DNA of 64,000 nucleotides from the NCBI GenBank assembly GCA_026929865.2, contig CM049407.1:31959501-32023500 (forward strand), given 5' to 3'. Position 1 is the first letter of the stretch; the number at the start of each line of letters is the position of its first letter. A model generated the notes under the pieces. It worked only from the letters and a program-made list of their open reading frames with translations. It was not told the origin of the DNA and searched no databases. Both the position numbers and the translations under genes were made by a program. This document shows, piece after piece, positions 10,219-22,511 of this stretch. Source of the stretch: Hyperoplus lanceolatus. Its lineage: Eukaryota > Chordata > Actinopteri > Uranoscopiformes > Ammodytidae.

Positions 10219-12657
10219 CAGTAGGCTATGCTATGCCTACTTTACAGTAGCCTATTTCCCGATTTTGAAAGTGCAAAAAGATTCACCTGTGGAACCAATT
10301 TTTAAATAGTTTCTGCCATAAGTTCTGAAAAATAAAGTTAATGGACTAAGTTTGTTGTTTATTGAATAAGTAGGCTAATACGATTTCGACTTAAAAAGGT
10401 CTAATCTAAATGAAAAGCTAGTATCAAAAGGTTTATTAGTTATGTCCTATCAAACCCATATTAACCAACTTGTAGCACAATGCTTTAATTGTCTATTATT
10501 CCTTCATAAAGACGACTCTCCGCTCACCACAGTTCCTACAAGAGACGCGAACCCCGTCCTCTTTGTTTAATAGCGCTGGATTTACCCTCTTTACCGCCTG
10601 AGTTTTACATTTATCGAAAGTATAATATTCAATATATACCACTGTGTTGAAAAGTGTCTATTTTATCAGAGCCCCCTCATCCTAGGATGAGGCCGACCTC
10701 CTCTAAACTATTAACCCTTTCTAATATTGCTTCTCAAAATACTTCTCTATGTTTTAGAATAAAGATTTCAATTCGCAAGTTATTGTTTGTAAGTTGTACG
10801 TAACTTAGTCTGTAAACCACCCTTCTAATAAAATAGAACAGATATACTATTTTCAGAATATAAACATCTAGTTTAATCTGGGAAGGTATTTATAACCTAT
10901 TCTTTTATTTTTAAAGATTAGGTGTATCAACATATTCTCTCCTTACAGAGAGGTTAATTGTATGAGGTTGTGTGTGTTTTAAATCAGTAATGTGCCGTTG
11001 TGTGGAATCAAAGTACTTACCTCCCCAGGGACGAAACCATCTCTTTGAAGAAAAAACCCTATACCTAAAGTCCTTCTGTTCCAGTTATAAACTAATTCAC
11101 AACTGAGGCTTTACAACATTTAAGGGATTTTATTTACAAAATACAAGAGAGTATAGAAATATTACATAAAATGGACAAGAAAGGAAAAGAAAAGAGGTTG
11201 TATGCCTATAACTCATCCAAGAGAGTTATTTTGACTTGGTTCTCGTTTCTAAATTTGTTGTAGCTCGTGAAACAATACCCAAACACTTGCGTGAGTGCCT
11301 GTAAGTATCATCTTAAGCGCTACGAAAACTTCGTGTCGTACAAGAGGTTAGACAGATACCTTTGCCGCGCCTATTAAAGAAAGGCATATCCCATTGGCTA
11401 AGGGTTCCACAGAAGTATCTGTCTATTTTCCTGCAACTCAGTCCGTTTTCCTATTTCTAAAAATTCTTGATCAAGTCATTCTTAGTGTCAAGAGGTTCAA
11501 AGATGTGTTTTTAAAAGACTTTGCCTCTAAGTACTTCGAAGTCCAAAATCTTTCAGAGTATTTTGGACTCACAAAGTCTTTCTAAGTTTTTCTTCTGCCT
11601 CCATGGTGGGAGACAGAGAGAGCTGGAACAGAGTATTGTCTGCAAAAACCGGCCCCAAAAAGCCCTGTCCTGCTCAAAACTTGCTGTTATATAGTGACTT
11701 GAAAAACCAATGAGACTTGTGAGAGGGAGGAGTGAAAAAGACACAGCTGCACGGGGGAGCCCCGGTAGCCCCCTCCCTCTACTCCTTACTACTGTATGAC
11801 CATATAAGGTCCTTCCCCCTACTCACTTCCTATGGCCCTATGGTCCTCCCCTTTCTATTCTGTTTCATTAAACATTTCCTACTTTTACCTATGACACAAG
11901 GATATACAAATGTCACAATATATGCACAAGTAATAAGTTGCATCAAGGTCACCTCACTCCACAAGGCTAATTAAAATTTGAAGGACATTCTTCCCCATAA
12001 ATTACCAGATTTTTGTATTTCATTCTTATACTGCATGCTGCAGCTAACACATTTTCTTTATTGATTAAACAGTTCTTGTGACTCGATTAATCAGAAAATG
12101 TCAATCAATTGATACAGCTCTATAATGGGTTGAAAAGGTGGTAATGATGGGTTTTTACGTTGCCTTTACAGTGATCTTATATTTATTTGATGGTAAATGC
12201 GGGGGGACATTGTCTTCATTCAGACTGCTGAACATTTTTTATTTTATGTAATTAGACAGCAGTTGTTAGCTAAAGTGCATTGAATATTTGATATTCAAAC
12301 TTAATAAACCTCTACAGAGCATACTGTAGTGTAGTTTGTAGATTTGCCAAAGTATTGGTGTTCATTAGAGGTCTTAAAATGTGCAGATACCCTGAGAGAG
12401 GCTACTTTCTTCCTAGCTTCTGATATAAATGAGCGTCACTTTATGTTCAATAAACAGACAAAAAGTAAACTTGAATGAGTCTCATTGAGTGACACACAAG
12501 CTATGCTTGGGTTGTAATACAGCTGGACCCCCCCCTCCCCTCCCCCCAAATATCGCCTATATGTATTGTGTTTTAGGTCTTAAATTTCATTCAAGGTGGT
12601 ATTAAAAATGTCTTAAAAAGTCTTAAATTTGACATGCTGAAACCTGCAGATACCCTG
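10219..12657. other. Remainder of outer hAT, unassigned interior
   Basis: No protein family recognised. The segment holds only ORFs below 110 codons without motifs and an AT-rich body. Nothing could be assigned beyond the terminal repeats. Confidence 0.5.
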
Positions 12658-12721
12658 ACTACAATCAAATGTGTTGACTGTTACGTCTGCCTATAACTAA
12701 AGTTAACCTTTCTGACCTCAG

Positions 12722-12799
12722 GAAACTTCGCCACCCTTAGCCATTTCCCAGAATTCATTACCACCACTCTCTGCAGCTCCAGCAGCAGATGAGACCTGA
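12722..12799 (+). pseudogene. Decayed duplicate of the Pro/Ser-rich exon
   Basis: After a good acceptor (TGACCTCAG) the frame reads AISQNSLPPLSAAPAADE and meets TGA at 12797. It closely parallels the next exon (AISMDSFPPLSIAPVQDE), so it looks like a tandem exon duplicate. No donor was found, so it is probably skipped or dead. Confidence 0.5.
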
Positions 12800-12990
12800 A
12801 AATTATTTAAGTTTACTATGCACTTTGTAGTGATGAGTGGCACATATAAACAGTCTTTTTATACTGATGTCTAAGCAGTTACATTCCCTAGGCGAACCGT
12901 TTTTGTACTTGTGCATTTTTCTAATGTATTTTATTTCCACTAAGTGTTTTGTTGAATGAGAAATCATTTCTATTTTCTGTGTACTACTAG

Positions 12991-13113
12991 GTGGCATCCA
13001 CATCCTCTGCCATATCCATGGATTCATTCCCACCACTCTCAATTGCTCCAGTACAAGATGAGATCGCCCCTGTGGCTGAGAGTACCCAAACTCAAAGTGT
13101 GGTTGCAAATCAG
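12991..13113 (+). CDS. Exon of UBX/HECT-like gene, Pro/Ser/Thr-rich linker
   Basis: Acceptor CTACTAG, donor CAG|GTAATA, phase 0 at both ends. Low-complexity linker leading into the UBX part. Confidence 0.7.
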
Positions 13114-13225
13114 GTAATACATTTTGACATTATAAAATCTTATTATTTTAAGTATTTGTTCATTGTATGTGTGTACTATTTGATGGAGACTTGTGAGAAA
13201 TGCCATTTGTGATGTTTTACTGTAG

Positions 13226-13303
13226 GCTCTTCAAGAATGGCGAGCAATACGTACCCAGCAAGACCAGGAATATAACGAAAGTTTGTTGGTGGATCAGGAG
13301 AAG
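13226..13303 (+). CDS. UBX lead helix exon 1
   Basis: Acceptor TGTAG, donor AAG|GTAATA, phase 0. It encodes EWRAIRTQQDQEYNESLLVD, the charged helix (QQDxxYxESLxxDQEKE) that precedes many UBX domains, such as in FAF2-type proteins. Confidence 0.8.
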
Positions 13304-13385
13304 GTAATATTTACAAGTTTTTATTTTGTATGTTTTACATGATCTTACATAATGCATAAATACTTTTAATATGGTCTTTTTATAG

Positions 13386-13433
13386 GAGAGGACGAAACTA
13401 GCCTATCAGGCCTGTGAGGAAAGGTGTCAAAAG
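13386..13433 (+). CDS. UBX lead helix exon 2
   Basis: Acceptor TATAG, donor AAG|GTTTGT, phase 0. Sixteen residues (ERTKLAYQACEERCQK) continue the charged helix. Confidence 0.75.
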
Positions 13434-13515
13434 GTTTGTTTGTAATATTAGTTTGATGAATGAATTGCCAAAAGATTCATTTGAATTATTTTTAATGAGA
13501 GCAATAACATTTCAG

Positions 13516-13641
13516 GCTATTGACGCAAGACGTCAGCGACTGTCCGCATGTGTGGCACCCTCTGATGGGGTGTTGATAAAATTTAAATATCCAGATGGAC
13601 ACATCAACATCAGAGAATTCAGCTTGTCTGAGCCTGTTCAG
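13516..13641 (+). CDS. UBX domain exon, N-terminal half
   Basis: Acceptor TTTCAG, donor CAG|GTGATG, phase 0. It contains VLIKFKYPDGHINIREFSLS then EPVQ, matching the first beta strands and the helix start of a UBX ubiquitin-like fold. The next exon supplies TLFDFV. Confidence 0.85.
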
Positions 13642-13728
13642 GTGATGTGTGTTCAGCTTGAGAAAATATCAGTGTCTCAGTGGGTTGTATATGTCACTGA
13701 TGTAACACTGTTTCACATCTTTTTTTAG

Positions 13729-13747
13729 ACCTTGTTTGACTTTGTGG
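13729..13747 (+). CDS. UBX domain exon, C-terminal half, 5' piece (split by hAT)
   Basis: After a strong acceptor (CTTTTTTTAG) the exon reads TLFDFV and is cut at 13747 by the hAT insertion. Its continuation is 23443-23594. Deleting 13748-23442 (element plus one TSD copy) leaves one open 57-codon exon in the expected frame. Confidence 0.85.
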
Positions 13748-14241
13748 CAGTGGCGGCTGGTGAATTTTCTTTTAGGTGGGGCTGAAATTTTATAAACCAA
13801 ACCCATGTAGAGGGGTCTGGGGGGATCCTCCCCCAGAAGATTTTTTTTGTGATTTCCACACACAAATGAAGCATTCTGGTGCATTCTGACGAAATAATAA
13901 AGACAAAATAGAACATTTCCTTACAAAGACAAATGGGGCAGGGGAACTAGGTTTTAACTTTATTTATTTGACTTGTAGAAATCAGCAAGATTAAAAGTGC
14001 AAATACATCAATAACAATTGAGAATTATACACAAGTTAACATTCTCTCTCTCTGGCGTTAATCGGTATCACACCCAGAAGTACAAGCCTTCAAAGACTGA
14101 ATAAGAGATAATAAAAGTTGAAATTTAAATCATCAGCAAATGCTGGGAAACAAGTGATTATGATCACTGATAAAATTAATACATAAACACAAATTGTGAC
14201 CATATGTCTTGTGTGCGTCACACCACCATAGGTTTGCAGAG

Positions 14242-15140
<899 letters not shown>

Positions 15141-15160
15141 TACACCCCCTTTAAATTCTG
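15141..15160 (-). promoter_or_regulatory. Polypurine tract
   Basis: On the minus strand AAAGGGGGTGTA directly precedes the 3' LTR, the expected position for plus-strand priming. Confidence 0.75.
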
Positions 15161-15474
15161 TTAAACTCAGACAAATCCAGAGTACCATAACGAGAAAAGA
15201 AACAGAGAAAAAAAAATTGTGTGGGATTGCTCAAAGTGAAACCATATCACTGATGTAAATTACAGTCGATACTAAATCCTCCCTTAGGGAGTGCAAAAGG
15301 ATCAGGAGGTACCAGGCCCAATACTTTACACAGACCAGTAGAAGATGCCATATACACATTCTAAACATCTAGTTCAAGGCAATACACATTGCATACCCAA
15401 GATCACAAAAACAAAACAAATGGCACTTGGATGTAGGCCATACAAAATTGGGGATACAAAGATTTTCTGGTCAT
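15161..15474 (-). other. Untranslated region between integrase and 3' LTR
   Basis: No ORF; part of the retrotransposon 3' noncoding region. Confidence 0.8.
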
Positions 15475-17469
15475 TTAGCCCTTAAACAGTCCGTGAAAGA
15501 ATGTATACACAGGACTTGAACTAAGAAAGGTATGCTCAACCTTTTGTGTTGACATCTCATGAATCAACTTTTTGGGAGGTCTGACATGTCTCCCATATCT
15601 GGTAGTAACTGCATCACCTGAGCCAGCTTGAACACTGTGAGGTTGTGAACAAACAGCAGTGTTTTCATCAACATCTTCTGTGGGAGTCAACTGAGACATG
15701 TCTAGCACAGGCAAATGAACAACACTGGCAGGGACTGAGTCAGGGGAATGAGCTACACTGACGGACACTTGGTCAGGGGAATGAGCTACACTGACGGACA
15801 CTTGGTCAGGGGAATGAGCTACACTGACGGGCACTGGGTCAGGGGAATGAGCTACACTGACGGGCACTGGGTCAGGGGAATGAGCTACACTGACGGACAC
15901 TTGGTCAGGGGAGTGCATTAGCCAGTCCAAAGTTCGGTTGTAGCCATCTGCATCGTTCATCTCCACAGAGTCTCGACCACTTGCACATGCCACATCCTGG
16001 TTATCTGAGCCCACAAGAGAGGCAGGAGTTTCATCCACTGCAAGAAAGTCAACTGAGAGAAGAAGATTCCGGTGCACAACTCTCTCTCTGCCGGTAACGG
16101 CATCTCTTATTCTGTACACGTTGATCCCAGACCTCACAGACACAACATCATAAGGTGTAGAGTCCCACTTGTCAGCAAGCTTCCTTTTTCCTCTTTCACC
16201 ACGGTTGGCCAACAACACTCGATCACCCATAGCTAGTGGAGAGCCCTTGACTTTGCGGTTGTACAGCCTGGCATGACGTGCTTGCTCGTCAAGGGTGTGT
16301 TTCTGAGCAATCCGCGAGGCTTCACTCAAGTCCTGCTTCAACCGTAACACAAACTCATTATGGCTGATCACTTTGTCATCTTGAAGCACATGCTGGAACA
16401 TGATGTCGATAGGGAGACGTGGAACCCGTCCATACATGAGGTAAAATGGGGCAAACCCGGTCGTCTCATGTATTGTACAGTTGTAGCAAAAGGTTAGAGT
16501 CCGCAGCACCTGAGGCCACCTGGCTTTTGCAGTTGGGGGAAGGGTTCTCAACATATTCCCCAGCGTCCTGTTGAAGCGTTCTGTGACACCATTACCCATT
16601 GGATGGTAAGGTGTGGTGTGTGACTTATTCACCCCTGCCATCTCCAAAAGTTCCTTCAGGAGCCTGCTCTCAAAGTTGGCCCCCTGATCTGAATGGATTC
16701 TCTTGGGAAAGCCATACACGCAGAAGAAATCATCCCACAATCGACGGGCAACATGTTTTGCAGTTTGACTCTGACAGGGGAAGGCGTGTGCCATTTTGGA
16801 GAAGTGGTCAGTTATGACCAAGACATCAACAGTTTTCTTGTCGCTCAGTTCAGCTGTCCAAAAGTCAATGCACACCAGTTCCATTGGTTCAGATGTGTGA
16901 ATGGATTCAAGGGGTGCACGGGCCGCAGGTTCAAGGGTTTTGCCAACAATACATCTTTCACATCGTCGTACATGGTTTATTATGTCTTTTTCCATTCCAG
17001 CCCAGAAGAACCTTTCTCTGGCGAGGGAGAGGGTTCGTGCACGTCCCTGATGACCAGCATTGTCATGGAGGCCAAGGAGAATCTGATGTTTAAGGCCATC
17101 TGGTACAATGAACTGGGACAGCTTTTTGTTCAGTCGGTTATCTTTTCTCACCCTGTACAGAATCCCATTTTGTACTTTGAGCTTTTTCCAGTGTCTGAGG
17201 AGCTTAATGACGCATGCAGGTTCAGCTGCTGCCTCGCGTTTGGTAGCTTTCCTTTTTCGCTGTACATAGAACAGGACTCTGCTTATCGTTCGATCTTGCT
17301 CTTGAAGGCTCAAAAACTGGCTCTGAGGGATAACTGTGGAAGGGTCTTCGTCAGGCAACTGTGGCAATGGTAGGTTAGCACTGAGATGACCACAACCACG
17401 ATGAGCGCTTAGTGCAGCTGACACCTCGTCTGCGCTGATGGAACTTCCGTCAGTCTGAGGATCATGCAC
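15475..17469 (-). pseudogene. Pol, third segment: integrase and C-terminal tail
   Basis: A 664-codon frame. The integrase HHCC finger is visible (HDNAGHQGRARTL, then CERCIVGK). Catalytic residues are Asp in VCIDFWTAEL, Asp in HSDQGANFES and Glu in VTERFNRTLG. After the core comes a GPY/F-like basic part (VLLANRGERGKRKL). The tail has six 11-residue repeats of the type HSPDQVSVSVA and ends PVYTFFHGLFKG. It is separated from the RNase H segment by a TGA at 17530-17532 in the same frame, so the segment is probably one piece of a single Pol ORF. I do not reconstruct the uninterrupted protein. Confidence 0.93.
15727..15925 (-). repeat. 33-bp minisatellite in the pol tail
   Basis: Six tandem 33-bp units such as GGGGAATGAGCTACACTGAC, coding for HSPD(Q/P)V(S/P)VSVA on the minus strand. 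Units come in two variants (Q-S and P-P). Confidence 0.92.
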
Positions 17470-17529
17470 ATCACTGAGGTCTGTTGACTTTGACCTTGCA
17501 CCTCGAACAACCTGACAGTTGTTTGTCAG

Positions 17530-18252
17530 TCAAAAAGCATCCTGAACTGTACCTCTGACAACTCCATTGACTTCATCCAATAATGCAATATAGGGCTCTT
17601 TCAGCAAGCGATGACCAACACATGACTGAACGAATGGCTCACGGCTCAAAGCGTCTGCAACAGTGTTCTTGACTCCTGGCACGTACTTAAGATCAAAGTT
17701 GAAAGCTGCCAGCTTGGCCACCCACCTTTGCTCACACGCATCCAAGCGTGGTTTTGTCAGAATGTAGGACAGGGGATTGTTATCCGTCCAGGCGGTGAAG
17801 TGTTTAGCCTTTAGCCAATGACTGAACTTGTCGCATACGGCCCATTTCAGTGCCAGAAATTCCAGCCTGTGTGCAGGATAGTTCATTTGAGAATGGGTCA
17901 ACGTCTTGCTGGCGAAGGCGACAGGCCTTGCAATTGTTTCACCAGGTGCCACTTGTGACAAGACGGCTCCAATACCATCAAAAGAAGCATCGACAGCAAG
18001 GATGAAAGGCTGGTCGAAGTTAGGGTGAGCCAAGGTGACACCATGAGTTAGTTCACTTTTTAGTGTTTGAAATGATTTCTGAGATGCATCAGTCCAGTCA
18101 CTTGGTGTCATAGCTGGCGGGGCAGAGGACTTTTTCTTGAACTTCCTTCTCTTCTTGGCCTGGGATTGAACTTGCCGTCCAGAAATGAGCCTGAAGAGGG
18201 GTTTGGCTTTTGCGGAGCAGTCAGGAATGAAATGCTGGTAATAAAAGACCAT
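17530..18252 (-). pseudogene. Pol, second segment: RNase H
   Basis: 240 codons. It opens with the tail of the RT connection (FYYQHFIPDCSAKAKPLFRL) and continues with RNase H motifs: LAVDASFDGIGAVLSQ (catalytic Asp), FLALKWAVCDKFSHWL (Glu region) and FTAWTDNNPLSYIL (Asp). VADALSREP is the typical C-terminal RNase H signature. The frame is the same as the RT segment; the TGA at 18277-18279 separates them. The next in-frame stop is TGA at 17530. Confidence 0.93.
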
Positions 18253-18276
18253 GCCAAGGAAAGATCTGATCTTTTT

Positions 18277-20220
18277 TCAGGAGGGCGTGACACCATCATT
18301 CTCCATTAACTCTGCCTCTCCAACATCAGAAATGGTCTTGACCTTGTCAGGGTCTGTTCTCACCCCATCTGCACAGATGATATGCCCCAGAAACTTAACT
18401 GAGCTCTTCAGGAGATGACATTTCTTGGGAGCAAGCTTGAGTTTGTGAGTTTTCAGACGAGAGAACACCATCTCCAGACGTTCAATGGCCAGCTGCTCAC
18501 TGGGGGCGAAGACCATCAGGTCGTCCAAGTAACAGAGCAAGCTGCTGAAATTTTCATCACCGAAGATTGATAACATCATCCTCATGAAAGTTGCGGGACT
18601 GTTAGATAGACCTTGGGGCATCCTATTGTACTCATGGAGGCCAAAGGGAGAGGAAAAGGCAGTGTACTTCTTGTGTGCCTCATGAAGTGGTACATTGTAA
18701 AATCCAGAAGTCAAGTCCATGGTGGAAAAGAAGACATTTCCTCCAAGAGCAGCAAGGGTATCAGCTTGGTGAGGCAGTGGATGTGCATCCTTCAAAGTCT
18801 TTGCATTAAGCCATCTGAAATCGGTACAAATGCGCAGACTGCCATCCTTTTTCCACACCAAGACCAGTGGTGAAGCGTACTCACTGTGCGACTTCCGGAT
18901 TATGCCCTTTTCCTCCATCTCATTCAATGCAGTTCTCAGCTGCTCGTACTGTGTTGGAGGCACTCGACGGTAAGGCAAGCGAAACGGCCTCTCGTCCACG
19001 AGGTGTATTTTGTGGACGAAGTCCGTAGCCTCCCCGCAGTCCATCTTGTCCCTTGAGAAGACCGATTCATACTTCACAACGAGCTGCAGGAGCCTGTCTT
19101 TCCACTGGCCAGACACCTCACAACTATCCAAGTCCAAGTCTTGTAGACCCAAGTTATTTAAAACCTCTTTTCTCTGCTCAGGGGACTTTGTGGACACAGA
19201 GCTCTGTGTGACATCTTGAACATTGACAGAAACCTTTTCAGGGGAAGGCAGCTCCTCAACTGCAACACATGGGAAGACGTCCGCTATCTTGCAATTTCTC
19301 TTCAGAGTCACTGCCTTGCTGCTAGGATTTATCAGTTTAAGGGGGACCCACCTGTCTCCCCACAGAGGTGTGACAACCCGACCAACCAGTACATTTCTGG
19401 GCCTCGATTTTGACTGAGTCGGTTCGACAATGACTGTGCTCCCTACTGACAAAGGTGCGGATGCGGGCAGCTTGCCCCAAACAAGGTGTTCACGCAGAGG
19501 TTCAAGTGTAATACTCTGCCTTAGCTTCACTGTGCCGATCTTGTCAGGCATGGGCCCTCCCCGCCATTTTTCAGTGTTGGAGAGCAAAGATAAGAACTGG
19601 CCACAGTCATCATCTGCAATATCAACAGGTGCAGCCAGAAGCCTCCAATAGTCCTCAGACTCTTTCATCAAGTGTATGAGCAGCTTGATAGCATTACTAC
19701 CTACAATCATGTCGTCTGTTTGTCCAGGGATGACCAGTGTTGGGATGAGCAACCTGAAGCCATAAATAACCACCTCCAAATCATAGACTGCCTTTGGGTA
19801 GACATGGTGACCTCCAGCACCAACAACAACAATGTCATCAGCAGGACTACTCTTCAAATCAGGGCAGTGTTGCAAGAGACGCGCAGCAGCAGCTTCACTT
19901 ATAGAGCATGACATGGAACCACTATCAATCATTGCTTTCAGTTGAACTCCACCAGCAGCACAAACATCAGTGTAAAACAAGCTGTCAGACTTCTGAAGTC
20001 TGTGTGTCGATTGGAAAATCACTGTCTTTCCAGATGGTGCAAAGGAGCACAGAGATTCATACAAGGATTCTAAGTCATCACTGTCACAGCTGGGAGACAC
20101 ACTATCATGATCCACACTGTCCTCCCTAAAGTGCGGACCCACTAGTTTTCCGGCTGCTGCTGAGTGGTTGAGGCTGTGCGGCCAGGACAGGCACGACTCG
20201 AGTGATTTGGTGAGTGGCAC
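18277..20220 (-). pseudogene. Pol, first segment: protease and reverse transcriptase
   Basis: 647 codons. Protease active site is MIDSGSMSCSIS (Asp-Ser-Gly). RT motifs follow: YASPLVLVWKKDGSLRICTD, then FSTMDLTSGFYNVPLHE, FGLHEYNRMPQGLSNSPATF and the catalytic YLDD in SLLCYLDDLMVFA. The frame overlaps gag by about 79 bp and lies -1 relative to it, so expression probably needs a -1 ribosomal frameshift. A TGA ends this segment within the RT thumb/connection. Confidence 0.95.
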
Positions 20221-21269
20221 TGAAAACAGAGCTTATGGTCACGGCAGTGAGTGAAGGCAGAGTGAGCAGCATCACGACAGACAGAACAAGGCATTTCATG
20301 TAATCCTTCAATCCTGGGACGCCGTGGGCCAGACTGTCTGGTTGGGCCCGACTGAGCAGGTCTCTGCAGAAGCACCTTCTCCAGCATGCTGATAAGTCGT
20401 TCCAGGGTAGCAGAGTCTGTGGCCTGCGACTGTGGCAGCCCCTGCCCCCCAGTAGGCGGTATAGGTGGTGGAGAAGCAGTGTGCTGTATGTTCATTGTTA
20501 CCTTCTCTTTGGCTACTTTGCTCACAGTGGCTGTTAAACCTGAATGATACTCGCACAAGATTTCTTGGACTTCATGAGCATTCCACTTGTCAATGGTCTT
20601 TGAACGAAAGGTCATTGACAGCTCAGGGGTGGGACAGTTTCTTATAAACATGCGTGTCACCTCAGTGCCAGGACTTTCCAGCATCTTGCCATGCTCTTTA
20701 AGCCGTTCAACGGCAATGTCAACGGCACGGTGCAGCCTTAGCCAATAATCAAATGCCTCCTCCCCTTTCTCAGGCAGAGTGGTATAGAAGTCTGCTAGTG
20801 GGAGTGATGAGCATGGGGCAGAACCAAAGTGCTTCCGTAGGAGAGCATAGATGGCTTCAGGGTCACGAGTGATGTCTATGACACTGTTTCTGGTACCCAC
20901 CCGGGCGATGTCTTTAGCTTTACCCCTAAGGTGAACAAGGATCTCCTCAGCTTGTTCCTCGGGTCTTAGGTTACTTTTCTTAATATAAGTTCTCATGAGA
21001 TCCTCCCACTCTCTAACAGAAACAGAGTCAGAGCTCTCCCCTCTGAAGCATGGGGGGTCTTTCAGCTTTCTGTGGGATACGAGCTGCACATGAGAGCTGT
21101 CAAGCATGTTTGAAGTAGACATTTCAGCATTGGTAGGGGAAGTGGCAGCCTTGGTTAAAGGGGTACTCACGGATGGGCTGAATTGGGTTATAATGTTCTG
21201 TACAACCTTCTGAGTAACATGCTGAATTACATCTCCCATCTGATTGACAATTTCATTAGCAAGGGCCAC
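20142..21269 (-). CDS. Gag protein
   Basis: 375 codons. A retrotransposon capsid-like domain fills the middle (DPPCFRGESSDSVSVREWED onwards, with FDYWLRLHRAVDIAVERL). Near the C terminus lie two cysteine clusters, CSVCRDAAHSAFTHCRD and a CCHC zinc knuckle CFQCHSPNHSSRAC, which bind RNA. The N-terminal Met is the first in the frame and follows the leader downstream of the primer-binding site. It overlaps pol in the -1 frame. No stop or frameshift seen inside. Confidence 0.93.
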   Translation of the reverse strand: MALANEIVNQMGDVIQHVTQKVVQNIITQFSPSVSTPLTKAATSPTNAEMSTSNMLDSSHVQLVSHRKLKDPPCFRGESSDSVSVREWEDLMRTYIKKSNLRPEEQAEEILVHLRGKAKDIARVGTRNSVIDITRDPEAIYALLRKHFGSAPCSSLPLADFYTTLPEKGEEAFDYWLRLHRAVDIAVERLKEHGKMLESPGTEVTRMFIRNCPTPELSMTFRSKTIDKWNAHEVQEILCEYHSGLTATVSKVAKEKVTMNIQHTASPPPIPPTGGQGLPQSQATDSATLERLISMLEKVLLQRPAQSGPTRQSGPRRPRIEGLHEMPCSVCRDAAHSAFTHCRDHKLCFQCHSPNHSSRACPGRTASTTQQQPEN

Positions 21270-21720
21270 AGGGCAGAACTGGTGTGTTGCGGCTCATTTG
21301 AAATACCCACAGGATTACTTAGAGGAGGGGACACATGCCTATTGATCAAAGGGAGCCCTGGTGTACCCTCACTTCCCCCCAAAACAATACCACGCCCATT
21401 TACAGGTGTTTCAAACTGCAAAAACATAGGAGAACTCAACACTCCTCTCCCCCTGCCAACACCACGAGGGGTGCTATTTCCCTCCCGAATAACACTCATT
21501 GTGAAAAAAAAAATTCAATATCACTTAAAAAAAAAAATCTAAATACTCAAAGTGCAATAGAGTTAGTACGGATGAGCAGCAGGATTGCCACAAAAATCAC
21601 TGTGCGCTCTAACAGCTCAACAGTACACATGGAATGTCCACCTGATTACATATAGAGTAACAGCAGTAGCAGAAAGAATCCCCGGATCGCGCTGAAGAAG
21701 CCACCGTCCAGCAGGAGATC

Positions 21721-21738
21721 GATGAGTCGCGGCACCAA
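21721..21738 (-). promoter_or_regulatory. Primer-binding site
   Basis: Directly inside the 5' LTR the minus strand reads TTGGTGCCGCGACTCATC. TGG is the usual start for pairing to a tRNA CCA end; TGGTGCCG resembles a Phe-tRNA site, but I could not match the rest. Confidence 0.6.
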
Positions 21739-22462
21739 TGTGACCTTCGTAACTATTCCACTGCTGCTGTTCGAATGATTCACAGGGACAAGCTGGATTA
21801 TGCACCGGACTGGTTTTATTCTGGGATCAACAGAGTGACGACATTTTGTTTCTGAACGTGATCGTATAGATTTTGGAAAACATTTGTAAATAAAATATAA
21901 AAACATAACATCACATATAAAACAGCACAAATAAACATACCTGGGACATGGAAAGACAAACACAACCAGTGTGCAATTACATGAAAGTCCTGCATCTCGT
22001 CTTGCTCGCACTACAAATAAAAAGAGGAGCTTCGCATGAGCATAGAGGTCACGTGCACCCCGTGCTGAAAGTAACTAGCTAGTACAGCTTCACACATGTT
22101 GGCTGCTAGCCCAAAGACACTCTTCAAACACCACGGCAAAAATTAATCACTAAACAACAAAACTACTAGTTTTACAGATGCCTCATTAGTCAAGCATGTT
22201 ATACAACAAGTGCTGATATTTTACACATCATATGAACCGTAGTTTTCACTTATTACTATACTTAATGTCTGAGCGAACAGGGCAGCAACTTACCAACAGA
22301 GTGACGACATTTTGTTTCTGAACGCAAAGCAAAATGCCCAGCATTAAGGGTGAAATCAACTTCCGCTCTAGACTTTCAAAATAAAATACACAAAAAGACT
22401 TTTGTTGCAGTCCCAGGTTTGACAGGAATTTAACATTCAAGCCAAGTAATTATTTACACTGT

Positions 22463-22466
<4 letters not shown>
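21739..22466 (-). repeat. 5' LTR of the Ty3/Gypsy element
   Basis: 728 bp with TG..CA ends; same as 14413-15140 except for about three substitutions (around 22025, 22140 and 22151). It should contain the element's promoter. Confidence 0.96.

Positions 22467-22505
<39 letters not shown>
22467..22505 (+). repeat. (TA)n tract, right side
   Basis: Continuation of the microsatellite interrupted by the retrotransposon. Confidence 0.95.

Positions 22506-22511
<6 letters not shown>

Larger units (their letters stand above)
8348..12657. mobile_element. hAT element with CTTAAAAAGTCTTAAAT ends, 8-bp TSD
   Basis: It begins CAGGGTGTCCGCGG and ends CCTGCAGATACCCTG (inverse CAGGGTATCTGCAGG). ACTACAAT is duplicated at 8340-8347 and 12658-12665, a perfect 8-bp TSD. 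Subterminal GTCTTAAAAAGTCTTAAAT repeats occur at both ends. A second hAT is nested at 9171. No intact transposase of its own was seen, so it is probably a deletion derivative lying in intron 3 of the host transposon's gene. Confidence 0.9.

Noticed and set aside
16599..17373. Plus-strand frames up to 226 codons
   Set aside because: Antisense to the retrotransposon integrase; no motifs of their own.
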